Assembly (NCBI GenBank): GCA_900544715.1
Contig: UQWL01000001.1
Span: forward strand, 124,001-188,000
Direction of reading: 5' to 3'
Length of the DNA stretch: 64,000 bases
From: an uncultured Oscillospiraceae bacterium
Lineage (GTDB): Bacteria > Bacillota > Clostridia > Oscillospirales > Acutalibacteraceae
In this document: positions 8,731 through 17,390 of the stretch, one piece after another
How the letters are laid out: every line of letters starts with the position of its first letter
Position numbering within the stretch: the first letter of the stretch is position 1
The notes under the pieces: model-generated
Told to the model about the DNA's origin: nothing
The model's database searches: none
The model's input: the letters and a program-made list of their open reading frames with translations, nothing else
Program-made: the position numbers and the translations under genes

Positions 8731-9303
8731 ATGAGTGAGATTACTGCCGGCTTTGCGATGTGCGGCTCCTTTTGCACCTTTTCCAAGGTGCTCCCTCAGA
8801 TGAGGGCGCTTCTGGAGAAGGGGATGCATATTGTGCCCATCATGTCACAAGCGGCTTATAGCATAGATACCCGCTTTGGAAAAGCGGCTGACTTCCGCGC
8901 GGAAATTGAAGAGATGTGCGGGGAAAAAATTATCCACACCCTGTTTGACGCGGAGCCCATCGGCCCCAAAAAGCTGCTGGATATCCTAATTATCGAGCCT
9001 TGCACGGGCAACACCATTGGAAAGCTTGCAAACGGCATCACGGATACGCCGGTCACGTTGGCAGCAAAGGCGCACCTGCGCAATAGCCGACCCGTGCTCA
9101 TCGGCGTTTCAACCAACGACGCACTGGGAGCGGCTGCAAAAAATATCGGCCAGCTGCTTAATTATAAGAACCTCTATATGATTCCCATGCGCCAGGATGA
9201 TTGTGTAAAAAAGCCGAATTCCATTGTTGCGGATTTCACAAAAACTTATGATGCCGCTATGGCTGCATTGAACGGCGAACAGCTCCAGCCTGTGCTGGTA
9301 TAA
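8731..9303 (+). CDS. dpaB: Dipicolinate synthase subunit B
   Basis: The flavoprotein-like subunit of dipicolinate synthase, 190 aa, homologous to Bacillus SpoVFB. The N-terminus ITAGFAMCGSFCTFSKVLPQ and the central DILIIEPCTGNTIGKLANGI are the flavin-binding signatures of the UbiX/Dfp-like fold. MIPMRQDDCVKKPNSIVADF ends the conserved core. The start has a GAAAGGGAG Shine-Dalgarno. A 17-bp terminator closes the unit, so dpaA-dpaB form a self-contained sporulation operon. Confidence 0.95.
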   Translation: MSEITAGFAMCGSFCTFSKVLPQMRALLEKGMHIVPIMSQAAYSIDTRFGKAADFRAEIEEMCGEKIIHTLFDAEPIGPKKLLDILIIEPCTGNTIGKLANGITDTPVTLAAKAHLRNSRPVLIGVSTNDALGAAAKNIGQLLNYKNLYMIPMRQDDCVKKPNSIVADFTKTYDAAMAALNGEQLQPVLV

Positions 9304-9330
9304 AAACGCTCGAATGATGTGGTAAAACAA

Positions 9331-9371
9331 GATCCGCTGCAAAATGCGAAGCATTTTGCAGCGGATCTTTC
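9331..9371 (+). terminator. Rho-independent terminator after dpaB
   Basis: A perfect 17-bp stem, 9331-9347 with 9351-9367, a GAA loop and a short T run. It lies between convergent dpaB and the AraC gene, and the upstream strand is A-rich, so it may work in both directions. Confidence 0.9.
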
Positions 9372-9468
9372 TGGAAAATCGCGTTTTTACCGTTTCGAAG
9401 CAAACTTTGGGCTTGAGCCTCCCAAAACGGAAACTACTCCTTTTCTCTCTCCTATGATTCCAATACAA

Positions 9469-10311
9469 TCACCGCCCCTGCAAACATGCTGCGCGCCGGT
9501 ATTCCCGCGGGCTTTTGCCGGTGTGGTTGCGAAAGCACTTATTGAAATGGCTCAGGCTGCCGTAGCCGAGTTGGCAAGCAATCTCGATCGTGGTCATCTG
9601 CGTCGTTAAGAGCAGACTGCATGCGAAATCCATCTTGGCCTTGGTCAGGTAAGCGGTGACAGTGTCGCCGGTATACTGTCGAAAATACTGGATGACGACA
9701 GGGGGCGAGTAGCCTGCCAAACGATAAACATCGGCTGCGCTGCAAGAAATATATTCCGGCGAGTGGATCTTTTGCAAGAGAGCCTGCATCCATTCTGGGC
9801 AGTCGGCGGAAAAAGGCCGCCATTTTTTATATAAAAGGGAGATTGCATGCACCAGCATCTCGCAGATGACCAGCACGCTGAGCCGATCGGGCTCCTCCGC
9901 GGAGCGGGCGATGAGGTTCAGCTGCTGTGCACGAGATTGAAAAAAAGCGAGCTCCGCATCATTCAGAGCGATGCACAGCTCTTCCCCGCCGAGCAGCGCA
10001 CCGAGGCTGATGCCGAGCGCTTCGCACAGGCTGGAAAGCTTCGCCGTTGTGACTGGCAGATTGATGTGGATACAGCGGCTCCCCGCGATGGGTGTAAACT
10101 GGTGGCAATCCTCCGGGCGGATCAAAAACAGGTCGTTTTTGGAAAGGCGCTTCTGCGCTCCGTTGAGGATGTGGTTGGTCTGCCCGCAGGTAATAATAAA
10201 AAATTCGTAGTGGTTGTGGTTGTGCAGAGAGGTGTGTGGGGCATCCCACCAATGGAAGGATACCCCCTCTTGTAGAAGTCGTTTGTTATTGCGATAATCA
10301 ACGGTTTGCAT
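9469..10311 (-). CDS. AraC-family transcriptional regulator
   Basis: A 280-residue regulator. The N-terminal cupin-type sensor has HNHYEFFIITCGQTNHIL and FLIRPEDCHQFTPI. Two helix-turn-helix motifs make the C-terminus: SAADVYRLAGYSPPVVIQYF and MTTIEIACQLGYGSLSHF with the signature HFNKCFRNHTGKSPREYR. GAGGGA precedes ATG 10311. It is divergent from the symporter-esterase-PHP cluster across a 258-bp gap and most likely activates it when a sugar ligand binds. The ligand is unknown. Confidence 0.92.
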   Translation of the reverse strand: MQTVDYRNNKRLLQEGVSFHWWDAPHTSLHNHNHYEFFIITCGQTNHILNGAQKRLSKNDLFLIRPEDCHQFTPIAGSRCIHINLPVTTAKLSSLCEALGISLGALLGGEELCIALNDAELAFFQSRAQQLNLIARSAEEPDRLSVLVICEMLVHAISLLYKKWRPFSADCPEWMQALLQKIHSPEYISCSAADVYRLAGYSPPVVIQYFRQYTGDTVTAYLTKAKMDFACSLLLTTQMTTIEIACQLGYGSLSHFNKCFRNHTGKSPREYRRAACLQGR

Positions 10312-10336
10312 AATTTTTCCCTCTGACTTTTTGATT

Positions 10337-10409
10337 TTTATGCAAGATATATCAGCATAAAATGCTCCTCTATGCTTTCCATTTTATCCGATGAAAATGG
10401 TTTATGCAA
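10337..10409. promoter_or_regulatory. Candidate AraC operator: repeated TTTATGCAA
   Basis: TTTATGCAA occurs at 10337-10345 and again at 10401-10409 in the divergent promoter region. Direct half-sites in this position fit an AraC-type activator. TACAAT at 10495-10500 could be the -10 of the symporter gene and lacks a good -35, as expected for an activated promoter. Inference only. Confidence 0.35.
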
Positions 10410-10569
10410 TCCCATCATACATATCATGTAGAGAAAATTAAAAAAAACGCCTATTCCTTTAAAAGAGTGCGCAGACGTATGTGCAGAGACATGCTACAAT
10501 GCAAGTGGAAGGCAGGGAGTATAAACGAAAAAATTTAGTCTGTTTATTAAGGAAAGGATGGTCACAATC

Positions 10570-11904
10570 ATGCAGAATACGATCGCCGCCGGCGCGCGTA
10601 AGGCGACCAGCCCGCTTCGCTATGCCGTGGGAATGTTTGGTACGTCGATTCCCATCAACATGTTCAAGACCTATGCCGCTTTTTTCTACATTGATAAGCT
10701 GGGGCTTATCACAACGCAGCAGTTTTCTCTTGTTTTGTTTCTTTATACCTTTGTCGACGCGATCGACAACCCCGTTTACGGCTTCCTCTCCGACCGTACG
10801 CGCACCCGATGGGGCCGCCGCAGGCTATGGCTGATGCTCGGCGCGCCGCTTCTTGTGCTATGCTTCATCCTGTTCTTCAATCCGCCCGCCAGCCTTGCGG
10901 CAGGGTCGGCATTTTCCTACATGCTGCTGATGTATATCCTGACCGGCACGCTGGATTCCCTCATCAATGCAAATTACGGCGCTCTGTTCCCGGAGCTGTT
11001 TCGCACGGAGGCGGAGCGGGCGAAAACCAATGCAATGCGTCAGGTTTTTCAATTGATTGCAATGGTAGTATCCATTGCGCTGACGCCGATGGTCACGGAT
11101 GCGATTGGGTTTTCGGCAACGGCAATCCTCTACGGTGCGTTGGCGGTTGCAGTGATCTGGTTTATGAGCCTGGGTTGCCATGAGGATCCGGCGGCGATGG
11201 AGCGCCCGAAGCCGCGGCTGTTCCGGAGCCTTTTCGACATCCTCAAAAACCCGAAATTCTGGATTTACGGCATTACCAACGCCTCCTTTTTTGCAGCGCT
11301 TGGCCTGGTGCAGTCCGGCGTGCCGTTCTATGTGAAATACCATCTTGGCGAGGGCGGTGCAAGCTCAACGATCCTGCTCGGCACAGTGATTGTTATGGCG
11401 ATTGTCTTTATTCCTGTCTGGGTGCAGATCGTCAAAAAGATGACGCTTATGCCGGCCTGGAGGCTGGCGCTCCTGGTCAGCTCGATCAGCGTGATCCCGC
11501 TGTATTTTACCAATACCCTTATTTTATCCGCAATCGCCGTTGTGGCGGTCGGCTTTGGTATGGGCGGCGTGTCTACGACAATGGATATCGTGGCCGCCCG
11601 AATTCTAGATGAGGATGCGGCAAAACACGGCGTGCAGCGGGAGGGGACGTATTCCAGCCTGCTCGGCATCCTCAATAAGTCAAGCGGGCTCTTTTCCTCC
11701 CTTGCCTATCTGCTGGTCTTTCGGTTTTATGGCTTTGAAAGCGGCGCAAATCCCGGCGCGGCGCCGGATCAGGCGGCCCGTTTCCTAACGGTGCTGTTCC
11801 CTCTGGCCGTGCTGGTGGTTTGCGTGGTCATGTCCCGCTTTTTAAAGTTTGAGCAGGGAAAAGAGCGGAAGGAGGATGGGGAAAATGGCAGTGATCACGC
11901 TTGA
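10570..11904 (+). CDS. GPH-family sugar:cation symporter (MFS)
   Basis: A glycoside-pentoside-hexuronide type symporter of 444 aa with about 12 membrane spans. Family signals are RYAVGMFGTSIPINMF at the N-terminus, the loop DNPVYGFLSDRTRTRWGRRR after span 2, and ALFPELFRTEAERAKTNAMR. It should import an oligosaccharide, glycoside or uronide with Na+ or H+. ATG 10558 is in frame but abuts AAGGAAAGG, so ATG 10570 is preferred. The C-terminus overlaps the esterase start by 20 nt, indicating translational coupling. Confidence 0.9.
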   Translation: MQNTIAAGARKATSPLRYAVGMFGTSIPINMFKTYAAFFYIDKLGLITTQQFSLVLFLYTFVDAIDNPVYGFLSDRTRTRWGRRRLWLMLGAPLLVLCFILFFNPPASLAAGSAFSYMLLMYILTGTLDSLINANYGALFPELFRTEAERAKTNAMRQVFQLIAMVVSIALTPMVTDAIGFSATAILYGALAVAVIWFMSLGCHEDPAAMERPKPRLFRSLFDILKNPKFWIYGITNASFFAALGLVQSGVPFYVKYHLGEGGASSTILLGTVIVMAIVFIPVWVQIVKKMTLMPAWRLALLVSSISVIPLYFTNTLILSAIAVVAVGFGMGGVSTTMDIVAARILDEDAAKHGVQREGTYSSLLGILNKSSGLFSSLAYLLVFRFYGFESGANPGAAPDQAARFLTVLFPLAVLVVCVVMSRFLKFEQGKERKEDGENGSDHA

Positions 11905-12637
11905 TTTTCATTCCAAAGCGCTGAAAATGTGCACACTTGTCACTTTGGTTGTGCCGGATTCCGTGCGCATAAAAGGCATTCCGCTTTCCGCTCGCCGGAC
12001 CGTCTACCTGCTGCACGGGCTTTCGGAGGACGCTACCGCCTTCCTGCGGTTATCAGGCGCGGAGCGGTATGCGCGTGCGCACGATCTCGTGCTGGTTATG
12101 CCTACGGGCGGGCGCAGTATGTACTGCGACGGGATTAACGGCCAAAATTGGTTTACCTACATCGCGGAGGAGCTGCCGGAATATCTGCACCTGCTCATGG
12201 GGCTGTCCCGCAGGCGGGAGCAAAATTTTATTGCTGGGTATTCAATGGGCGGCATGGGCGCTGCTCGCATTGCGCTGACCTTTCCGGAGCGCTATGCGGC
12301 TTGGGGGAGCTTCTCCGGCGTGCTCGATCTCCGCCCCATGCTTTTAGCGCTTAACGATGAAATGCGCGAAGATTTTCCCTTCCTAGTGGAAAAGGCAGCG
12401 GAAATCAACACGACGCCGCTCAACCCGATCAACCTGCTCAACGCGGCGAAGCACGCGGGCAGCCGCGCCTATCTGGCCTGCGGAGAGCAGGATCCAATGA
12501 TCTTCGGCAACCGTAGCTTTGCTGGGCGCGCGCGGGAGGTTGGGCTCGACGCGGCGGTCGCCTTTGAGGACGGCGCGCACGATTGGGATTTTTGGGACAG
12601 GCATCTTCAGAAATTTTTTGATGATATCGGGGGATAA
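11885..12637 (+). CDS. Esterase-D-like alpha/beta hydrolase
   Basis: A 250-residue cytoplasmic serine esterase of the EstA/esterase-D type. Its nucleophile elbow is AGYSMGGMGA, preceded by VYLLHGLSEDATAF for the oxyanion region. CGEQDPM carries the acid and FEDGAHDWDFWDRHL the catalytic His. It could remove acetyl or other acyl groups from imported glycans, or act like S-formylglutathione hydrolase. The sugar-symporter context favours the former. GGAAGGAGG sits 9 nt before ATG 11885; an earlier ATG at 11876 touches that site. Confidence 0.88.
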   Translation: MAVITLDFHSKALKMCTLVTLVVPDSVRIKGIPLSARRTVYLLHGLSEDATAFLRLSGAERYARAHDLVLVMPTGGRSMYCDGINGQNWFTYIAEELPEYLHLLMGLSRRREQNFIAGYSMGGMGAARIALTFPERYAAWGSFSGVLDLRPMLLALNDEMREDFPFLVEKAAEINTTPLNPINLLNAAKHAGSRAYLACGEQDPMIFGNRSFAGRAREVGLDAAVAFEDGAHDWDFWDRHLQKFFDDIGG

Positions 12638-12641
12638 CGCT

Positions 12642-13907
12642 TTGGATCATATAGTGATAGAGCATCGCATTCGCAAGGAAGACGAGGGCAAATACCTATC
12701 GCTTCCATTTGATGTGCCGGAGGGGGTGGAGGGCGTTACCGTCTCTTATCAATATCCCCATAAAAGTGCTCTGCACAATATCATAGACCTTGGGCTGGAG
12801 GATGGGGACGGCCGCTTCCTCGGCTGGTCCGGCAGTGCGCGGGCGAGCATAACGGTCGGCGCTTACGATGCAACGCCCGGCTATCTGATGGAAGCAACCC
12901 GGCCGGGCAAAATGGGCAAATGGCGGATTTTGATCGGGGCTTACCATGTGGAGGACAGAGGCGTGAAGGTGCGTTATGAGATCCAGTTCCACCGCCGGCA
13001 GGCGCAGTGGCTCTTCGGTGATTTCCATATGCATTCGGATGCCTCCGACGGGCAGCACGATATTACAACGCTCGCCAAAATGGCCAAACAAAAGGGCCTC
13101 GATTTTATCGCCGTGACCAATCACAACAATTATGCGGAGAACCTGCGATTGCCGCATTTTCCGGGGATCACCCTCGTCCCTGGTGTGGAGTGGACGCATT
13201 ACAAGGGCCATATGAATTTCTTTGGGATCGGGCGGCCGTTTCGCAATTCCTTTGTGGCAAACAGCCCGGAGGAGATGCGGCGGATCGTGCGGGAGGCGAG
13301 AGAGGATGGCGCGGTAATTTCGGTGAACCACCCGAAGTGCAATTTCTGCCCGTATCTCTGGGAGGATGAGGCGTGCTTCGATATGATTGAGGTGTGGAAC
13401 GGCCCAATGCGCCCCGTTAATCTCCGCGGGATCGCCTGGTGGACGAAGATGCTGCAAAGCGGCCGTAAAATTGCGGCGGTAGGCGGCAGTGATTTTCATC
13501 ACGATCGCCGCCCGGTGCGCATGGCGAACCCGGTAACAGCGGTTTACAGCGCTTCGCGCAGCGCCGCCGACATCGTGGATGCGGCGCTGCATGGGCATAG
13601 CTACATCATGAATAGCCGGAACGGCGTGCGCCTCAGCCTTTCCTGTGGAGAAAAGAGCTTTGGCGATACCGTTGCCGCAGAGGAATCCCATGCCGTGCGG
13701 TTTGCGGCGGACCATGCACCCAAGGGCACGGCGCTGCGGCTCATCGGCACGCAGGGGGAGCTAGCGCGTGTCAGGCCACAAAAAGGGCGGCTCCAGGGCG
13801 AGGCCACGGTTACAGACACGCCGTTTGCTTATCTGATTGCCTCTGTTCAGCTGCCCAGATTTGGGGATTATCCACTGGCTGTATCCAATCCAATTTATTT
13901 TCACTGA
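12642..13907 (+). CDS. CehA/McbA-type PHP-domain metallohydrolase
   Basis: A 421-residue protein. The first 125 residues form a beta-rich domain. A PHP metal-binding domain follows, with DFHMHSDASDGQHD, FIAVTNHNNY and PGVEWTHYKGHMNFFGI. ISVNHPKCNF and VGGSDFHHD supply further His/Asp ligands. PHP enzymes of this group hydrolyse phosphodiesters, carbamates or other esters; the substrate here is unknown. TTG 12642 is chosen because TCGGGGG lies 8 nt upstream, whereas ATG 12621 has no ribosome site. It follows the esterase by 4 nt and is part of the AraC-linked cluster. Confidence 0.82.
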   Translation: MDHIVIEHRIRKEDEGKYLSLPFDVPEGVEGVTVSYQYPHKSALHNIIDLGLEDGDGRFLGWSGSARASITVGAYDATPGYLMEATRPGKMGKWRILIGAYHVEDRGVKVRYEIQFHRRQAQWLFGDFHMHSDASDGQHDITTLAKMAKQKGLDFIAVTNHNNYAENLRLPHFPGITLVPGVEWTHYKGHMNFFGIGRPFRNSFVANSPEEMRRIVREAREDGAVISVNHPKCNFCPYLWEDEACFDMIEVWNGPMRPVNLRGIAWWTKMLQSGRKIAAVGGSDFHHDRRPVRMANPVTAVYSASRSAADIVDAALHGHSYIMNSRNGVRLSLSCGEKSFGDTVAAEESHAVRFAADHAPKGTALRLIGTQGELARVRPQKGRLQGEATVTDTPFAYLIASVQLPRFGDYPLAVSNPIYFH

Positions 13908-14057
13908 CGCTCAAATGATGTTGCAGCACCGTATGGGATCGCTAGAGGTGCTCCAAAACAGAAGTGGGGAGGAAAAAAACATTGCTTTCCTGCCATGGAT
14001 GTGATAGCATAAAATTACATTCCTATTCGAAATTACAATTTGAAAGGAGCAAACACA

Positions 14058-14276
14058 ATGGAACATACGCAAGATGAACTCAAAGCGATCATGGAAAAAT
14101 TTGCGGCCTCTGGTTGGGATCTCATTGCCGTGCCGGCCCAAGAGTGGCTCAACGGAGGCGGTGATAAAGCATCCCTCATCGCTGCCATTGAGCAGGCGGA
14201 TCGGGAGTGCGGAAGCTGTGGGTGCGAATTTGACCCGCTTTATAAGAGGGCGCTTGCCCTACAGAGCGCGTTATAA
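14058..14276 (+). CDS. Small cysteine-containing protein of unknown function
   Basis: A 72-residue acidic protein with a helical N-terminal half (HTQDELKAIMEKFAASGWDL) and a short C-terminal CGSCGCEFDPLYKRAL segment that may bind metal. A strong site (GAAAGGAG) precedes ATG 14058. A plausible promoter (TTGCTT, 17 nt, TAGCAT) lies in the gap upstream and a terminator 34 nt downstream, so it forms a monocistronic unit. Function not recognised. Confidence 0.7.
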   Translation: MEHTQDELKAIMEKFAASGWDLIAVPAQEWLNGGGDKASLIAAIEQADRECGSCGCEFDPLYKRALALQSAL

Positions 14277-14309
14277 GCCTCGCATGAAGGCTGACGGGCG
14301 GAGCAATTG

Positions 14310-14352
14310 GAGCCATTCTTTTTGAGAAAAGAGTGGCTCTGCTTTCTTTTTT
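14310..14352 (+). terminator. Terminator after the small Cys protein
   Basis: GAGCCATTCTTTT (14310-14322) pairs with AAAAGAGTGGCTC (14327-14339) with one G-T wobble, followed by TGCTTTCTTTTTT. Confidence 0.8.
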
Positions 14353-14505
14353 GCGGTGGATTTGTTTTGATATGCCAGAATCTTCCAAACGGCATGATCC
14401 GCGCCGCAAGAAAGATGAAAAAATGGCGCGAATGGAGCTTGCTATTTTTGCCTGGATTTGATAGGATGAAAACAGAAAACGTTGCAATAGAAGGAAGGCC
14501 TACAG

Positions 14506-15468
14506 ATGGAGCCCATGAAGTTAAAGCCCGCTGTGAAGGATTATCTATGGGGCGGCACGCGGCTGCGTGAAGAATATGGCGTGGACGCGCCGCTGGATAA
14601 GCTGGCGGAGGCATGGATGCTCTCCTGCCATCCGCAGGGCGAGGATTTGGTTGAAAACGGGCCGTATCAAGGGCTGACGCTGACGCAGGCCGTTGCGCAG
14701 ATGGGACCTTCCTGCCTTGGAACACATGCGCAAAAGTTTGACTATTTCCCGATCCTGATCAAACTCATCGATGCAAAGGATAACCTGTCTGTTCAGGTGC
14801 ATCCGGACGACGCCTATGCGCGCCGCGTCGAGAAGGAATTTGGCAAGACGGAGGCGTGGTATATCCTCGATGCGGAGGAAGGCGCTGAGCTGATCTATGG
14901 CTTTCGCCGGGAAATCGATCGGGAGGAGTTCCGCCGCAGGATTGCAGAGGGGACGCTGATGGAGGTTGTCAACCGTGTTCCAGTAAAAAAAGGCGATCTG
15001 TTTTTTATCGAGGCGGGCACTCTGCACGCAATCGGCAAGGGGATTCTTCTGGCCGAGGTGCAGCAGAATTCCAATACCACCTATCGCGTTTATGACTACG
15101 GGCGTGTCGGCAAAGATGGCAAACCGCGCGAGCTGCATGTGGATCAGGCGGTGGAGGTAACGCACTGCGCGCCTCCTGCCCATGGCTCAAAGCCGCAGGG
15201 GGAGCCGGAGCAGTTCGATGGGTATACCAAAACGCTTTTGGTATCCTGTGATCTGTTTACCTCGTCAGTGATCGAGGCGTCTACGCATGCCGTATTGACG
15301 GTGGACGCTTCCTCTTTCGTCTCCCTGATTGCGCTGGAGGGGGAGGGCGTGCTTACCTCCTGCGGGCAGAGCATGCCGCTTCGCAAGGGGGAGAGTGTGT
15401 TTTTGCCTGCCGGCAGCGGTGCATGCAGGGTAGAAGGGCAGGTTACCGTGCTGAAAACCCGTGTATAA
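14506..15468 (+). CDS. manA: Mannose-6-phosphate isomerase, class I
   Basis: Interconverts mannose-6-phosphate and fructose-6-phosphate. It is the short Gram-positive type of 320 aa. LKPAVKDYLWGGTRLREEYG opens the protein. Zinc ligands are in NLSVQVHPDDAYA and in EAGTLHAIGKGILLAEVQQN. NTTYRVYDYGR is the active-site loop. The cupin-like C-terminus ends with RKGESVFLPAGSG. An in-frame ATG three codons in (14515) is possible. It is a single-gene unit, closed by a strong terminator 20 nt after the stop. Confidence 0.95.
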   Translation: MEPMKLKPAVKDYLWGGTRLREEYGVDAPLDKLAEAWMLSCHPQGEDLVENGPYQGLTLTQAVAQMGPSCLGTHAQKFDYFPILIKLIDAKDNLSVQVHPDDAYARRVEKEFGKTEAWYILDAEEGAELIYGFRREIDREEFRRRIAEGTLMEVVNRVPVKKGDLFFIEAGTLHAIGKGILLAEVQQNSNTTYRVYDYGRVGKDGKPRELHVDQAVEVTHCAPPAHGSKPQGEPEQFDGYTKTLLVSCDLFTSSVIEASTHAVLTVDASSFVSLIALEGEGVLTSCGQSMPLRKGESVFLPAGSGACRVEGQVTVLKTRV

Positions 15469-15487
15469 AGCAAAGAAGGCGTAAATA

Positions 15488-15523
15488 GGGCGGCTGCAAA
15501 ACATTTTGCAGCCGCCCTTTTTT
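15488..15523 (+). terminator. Terminator after manA
   Basis: A perfect 13-bp stem (GGGCGGCTGCAAA, 15488-15500, with 15505-15517), a 4-nt loop and six T. Confidence 0.92.
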
Positions 15524-15566
15524 GTAGTTTAAATATCGTTAGCGGGTTGGTCTCGCTGAGCCGGAA

Positions 15567-16209
15567 TCAACCCCTTTTTGCAGTATAGCGGAACGCTTTG
15601 AAAACCGCGGTTGCCGCATCGAGAAATAGGCTAAATAGGAACAATATTAGAAGAATTATTGGAATCCGTGCAAACAGTGCCTCCAGGAAAGCGTCGTGCC
15701 CTACCAAATTGTTGAGATAGGGGAGGATGGCCGGGTTCCACAGCCGCGCATCCGTCAGGAAGAAAACGCCCAAAATGGCCGAAAAACCATTGAGCACGCA
15801 GGTGACTGCCGCCAACCGCTTGGAATACCGGCCCTCATAGAGCTTAAAGCTCTCTTCGGCGACACTCAGCGCCATCAGGCCGATGAGGAAGAAGGAGAGC
15901 TCTCGCGCCCTGTCAATCTGAAAAACAGGAAGAATCACCCTGCCGCTTTCAAAAACACCAGAAAAAATTTGTGGAACGGTGAGGAACAGGATGGCGAACA
16001 CAATGGAAAATACGATGCCCACAATGCACTCTCCTTTGGAAATCCGCTCGTTTTTCTGGGGCACGGGCGGCAGGCGCAATATCGCCGCAGCGTTCTTCCA
16101 GAAGGTCGCCAATCAGCCCGCGCAATTCGCGTTCAATATCCTGTCGCGATTTCGCGGGCAGCTGTTTTGTTACGGCATAGAGATAGCGCTCAATCAGTTC
16201 ATGCTCCAT
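15567..16209 (-). pseudogene. Broken HAAS-domain membrane protein (internal deletion and frameshift)
   Basis: Two fragments of one protein in different frames. From ATG 16209 (site GGGAGGAT) the sequence reads MEHELIERYLYAVTKQLPAK then IERELRGLIGDLLEERCGDI, a typical HAAS/permease-prefix domain, after which the frame becomes nonsense. The C-terminal membrane half resumes in another frame as LPPVPQKNERISKGECIVG and continues to 15567 with about four spans (IVFSIVFAILFLTVPQIF, IPIILLILFLFSLFLDAA). The 80-100 residues normally between the two parts are absent, so a deletion that also shifted the frame is inferred. The gene overlaps the end of its PadR regulator by 11 nt, as intact homologues usually do. 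Confidence 0.7.
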
Positions 16210-16513
16210 CGGATGTATCCTCCCAAAGTTCACTAACGCCCGCTGAAATGGCATTCCAGTGCCGTTTCAGCGATGCGCACACGGTGTTGCCCGCCTGTGT
16301 GGCAGCATAATATTTGCGCGGCTTCGGCCCATCTGTTTCCCATTTGCTTGTTAAAAGGCCCTGCCCCTCCAGCCTGCGCAGAAGGGGATAGAGTGTGTTT
16401 GCTTCCACTGGAATGCCCTGCTCGGTAAGCTGTTGAACAAGGTGGTAGCCATACATGGGCGTTTGCAGCTCATGCAGAACGCACATCACGATCACGCCGC
16501 GCCGCATTTCCAA
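16199..16513 (-). CDS. PadR-family transcriptional regulator
   Basis: A winged-helix repressor of about 105 aa: RRGVIVMCVLHELQTPMYGY, LYPLLRRLEGQGLLTSKWET and GPKPRKYYAAT are the PadR core and wing. It is paired with the adjacent HAAS-domain gene, whose start overlaps its stop. The coordinate given begins at TTG 16513, which has no ribosome site. The reading frame continues upstream through LETDDLLTGLV to a CTG at 16544-16546 placed 9 nt after AGGAGGG, so a CTG start (116 aa) is more likely. Because the membrane partner is broken, the regulator may now be orphaned. Confidence 0.88.
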   Translation of the reverse strand: MEMRRGVIVMCVLHELQTPMYGYHLVQQLTEQGIPVEANTLYPLLRRLEGQGLLTSKWETDGPKPRKYYAATQAGNTVCASLKRHWNAISAGVSELWEDTSDGA

Positions 16514-16724
16514 AACGAGCCCGGTTAAAAGATCATCTGTTTCCAGAAAAGGGAGCCCTCCTTCTTACATGCTGTTTCTTACAATGATAGTGTGTGGCGT
16601 ACACTATATCAAGCGCGAAAAAACAAATGTGGAGCAGAAAAAATGAAAAAAATACTTGATTTTCATCCGCGACTATGCTATTATTTAACACGTCGGCTCG
16701 TGATGGAAAAGCCGTGTGTGATAT

Positions 16725-16800
16725 GGGGCATTAGCTCAGCTGGGAGAGCGCTACACTGGCAGTGTAGAGGTCAGCGGTTCGATCCCGCTATGCTCCACCA
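16725..16800 (+). tRNA. tRNA-Ala (anticodon GGC)
   Basis: A 76-nt cloverleaf. Acceptor GGGGCAT pairs with ATGCTCC (one G-T) and is followed by A and an encoded CCA. The D arm has TTAGCTCAGCTGGGAGAGC, the anticodon stem CTACA/TGTAG encloses loop CTGGCAG, and the T arm has AGCGGTTCGATCCCGCT. The GGC anticodon reads GCC and GCU. Confidence 0.98.
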
Positions 16801-16867
16801 AAGCAGGATTATCCGAAACATTTTTTATTGGAGTGGTGTTTTCGGAATAATCCGAAATAGAAATCGA

Positions 16868-16905
16868 AAACCCCGCTAAGGAGAAATCCTTGGCGGGGTT
16901 TTGCG
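16868..16905 (+). terminator. Terminator downstream of tRNA-Ala
   Basis: AAAACCCCGC and AAGGA pair with TCCTT and GCGGGGTTTT around a GAAA loop; the stem is followed by a T run. Confidence 0.88.
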
Positions 16906-17310
16906 TTGCTAAAAAATATGCCCTTCTGCGGGGACTGCCGGATGCAGCGTCACAGAGGGGCATTGGCACGCATAGAAAGGATGATCAAAAATTGTGCATT
17001 GTTATAAACATATTTCTCTTCCTTTATGGGGTGGATGCAAATTTACCTCTAGCATGATAAATATCGGAACAAAAATGGAATGAAAAAGACAGGCCAATAG
17101 GATGTCGGACGATGAAGTGTTCATATTTGTGCTGCAATTTTTTATTACGCAGAGGAGCGAAGTAATAAAACAAAGCCTGCCGTAGCCACATAAGGCAAAG
17201 AGATGCGCCTTGCTTATGAAAGCAAAGAACTAGCGGCTATTTTCTATAATATCCGCCCTTATTTGATAAAAAAAGAGAAAAATATAAAATTTTTGATCAA
17301 ATTTAGCATG
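16906..17310. other. AT-rich gap without recognisable genes
   Basis: About 400 bp with no credible coding frame. One 9-bp inverted repeat (TTTTATTAC and GTAATAAAA, about 17138-17170) is visible. Base composition differs from the GC-rich surroundings. Confidence 0.5.
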
Positions 17311-17339
17311 TTGACATTTTGTTCAGGTCGATCGATACT
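17311..17339 (+). promoter_or_regulatory. Sigma-A promoter for XRE regulator
   Basis: TTGACA at 17311-17316, exactly 17 nt, then GATACT at 17334-17339; the XRE start is 51 nt downstream. Confidence 0.7.
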
Positions 17340-17390
17340 CATTTCTTCCATATACTGAGCCTTAGATTGTTGATAAACGGGGGTTATGTT

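Noticed and set aside
11849..11884. Earlier start of the esterase gene
   Set aside because: In-frame upstream codons overlap the symporter C-terminus and have no spaced ribosome site; ATG 11885 has one at 9 nt.
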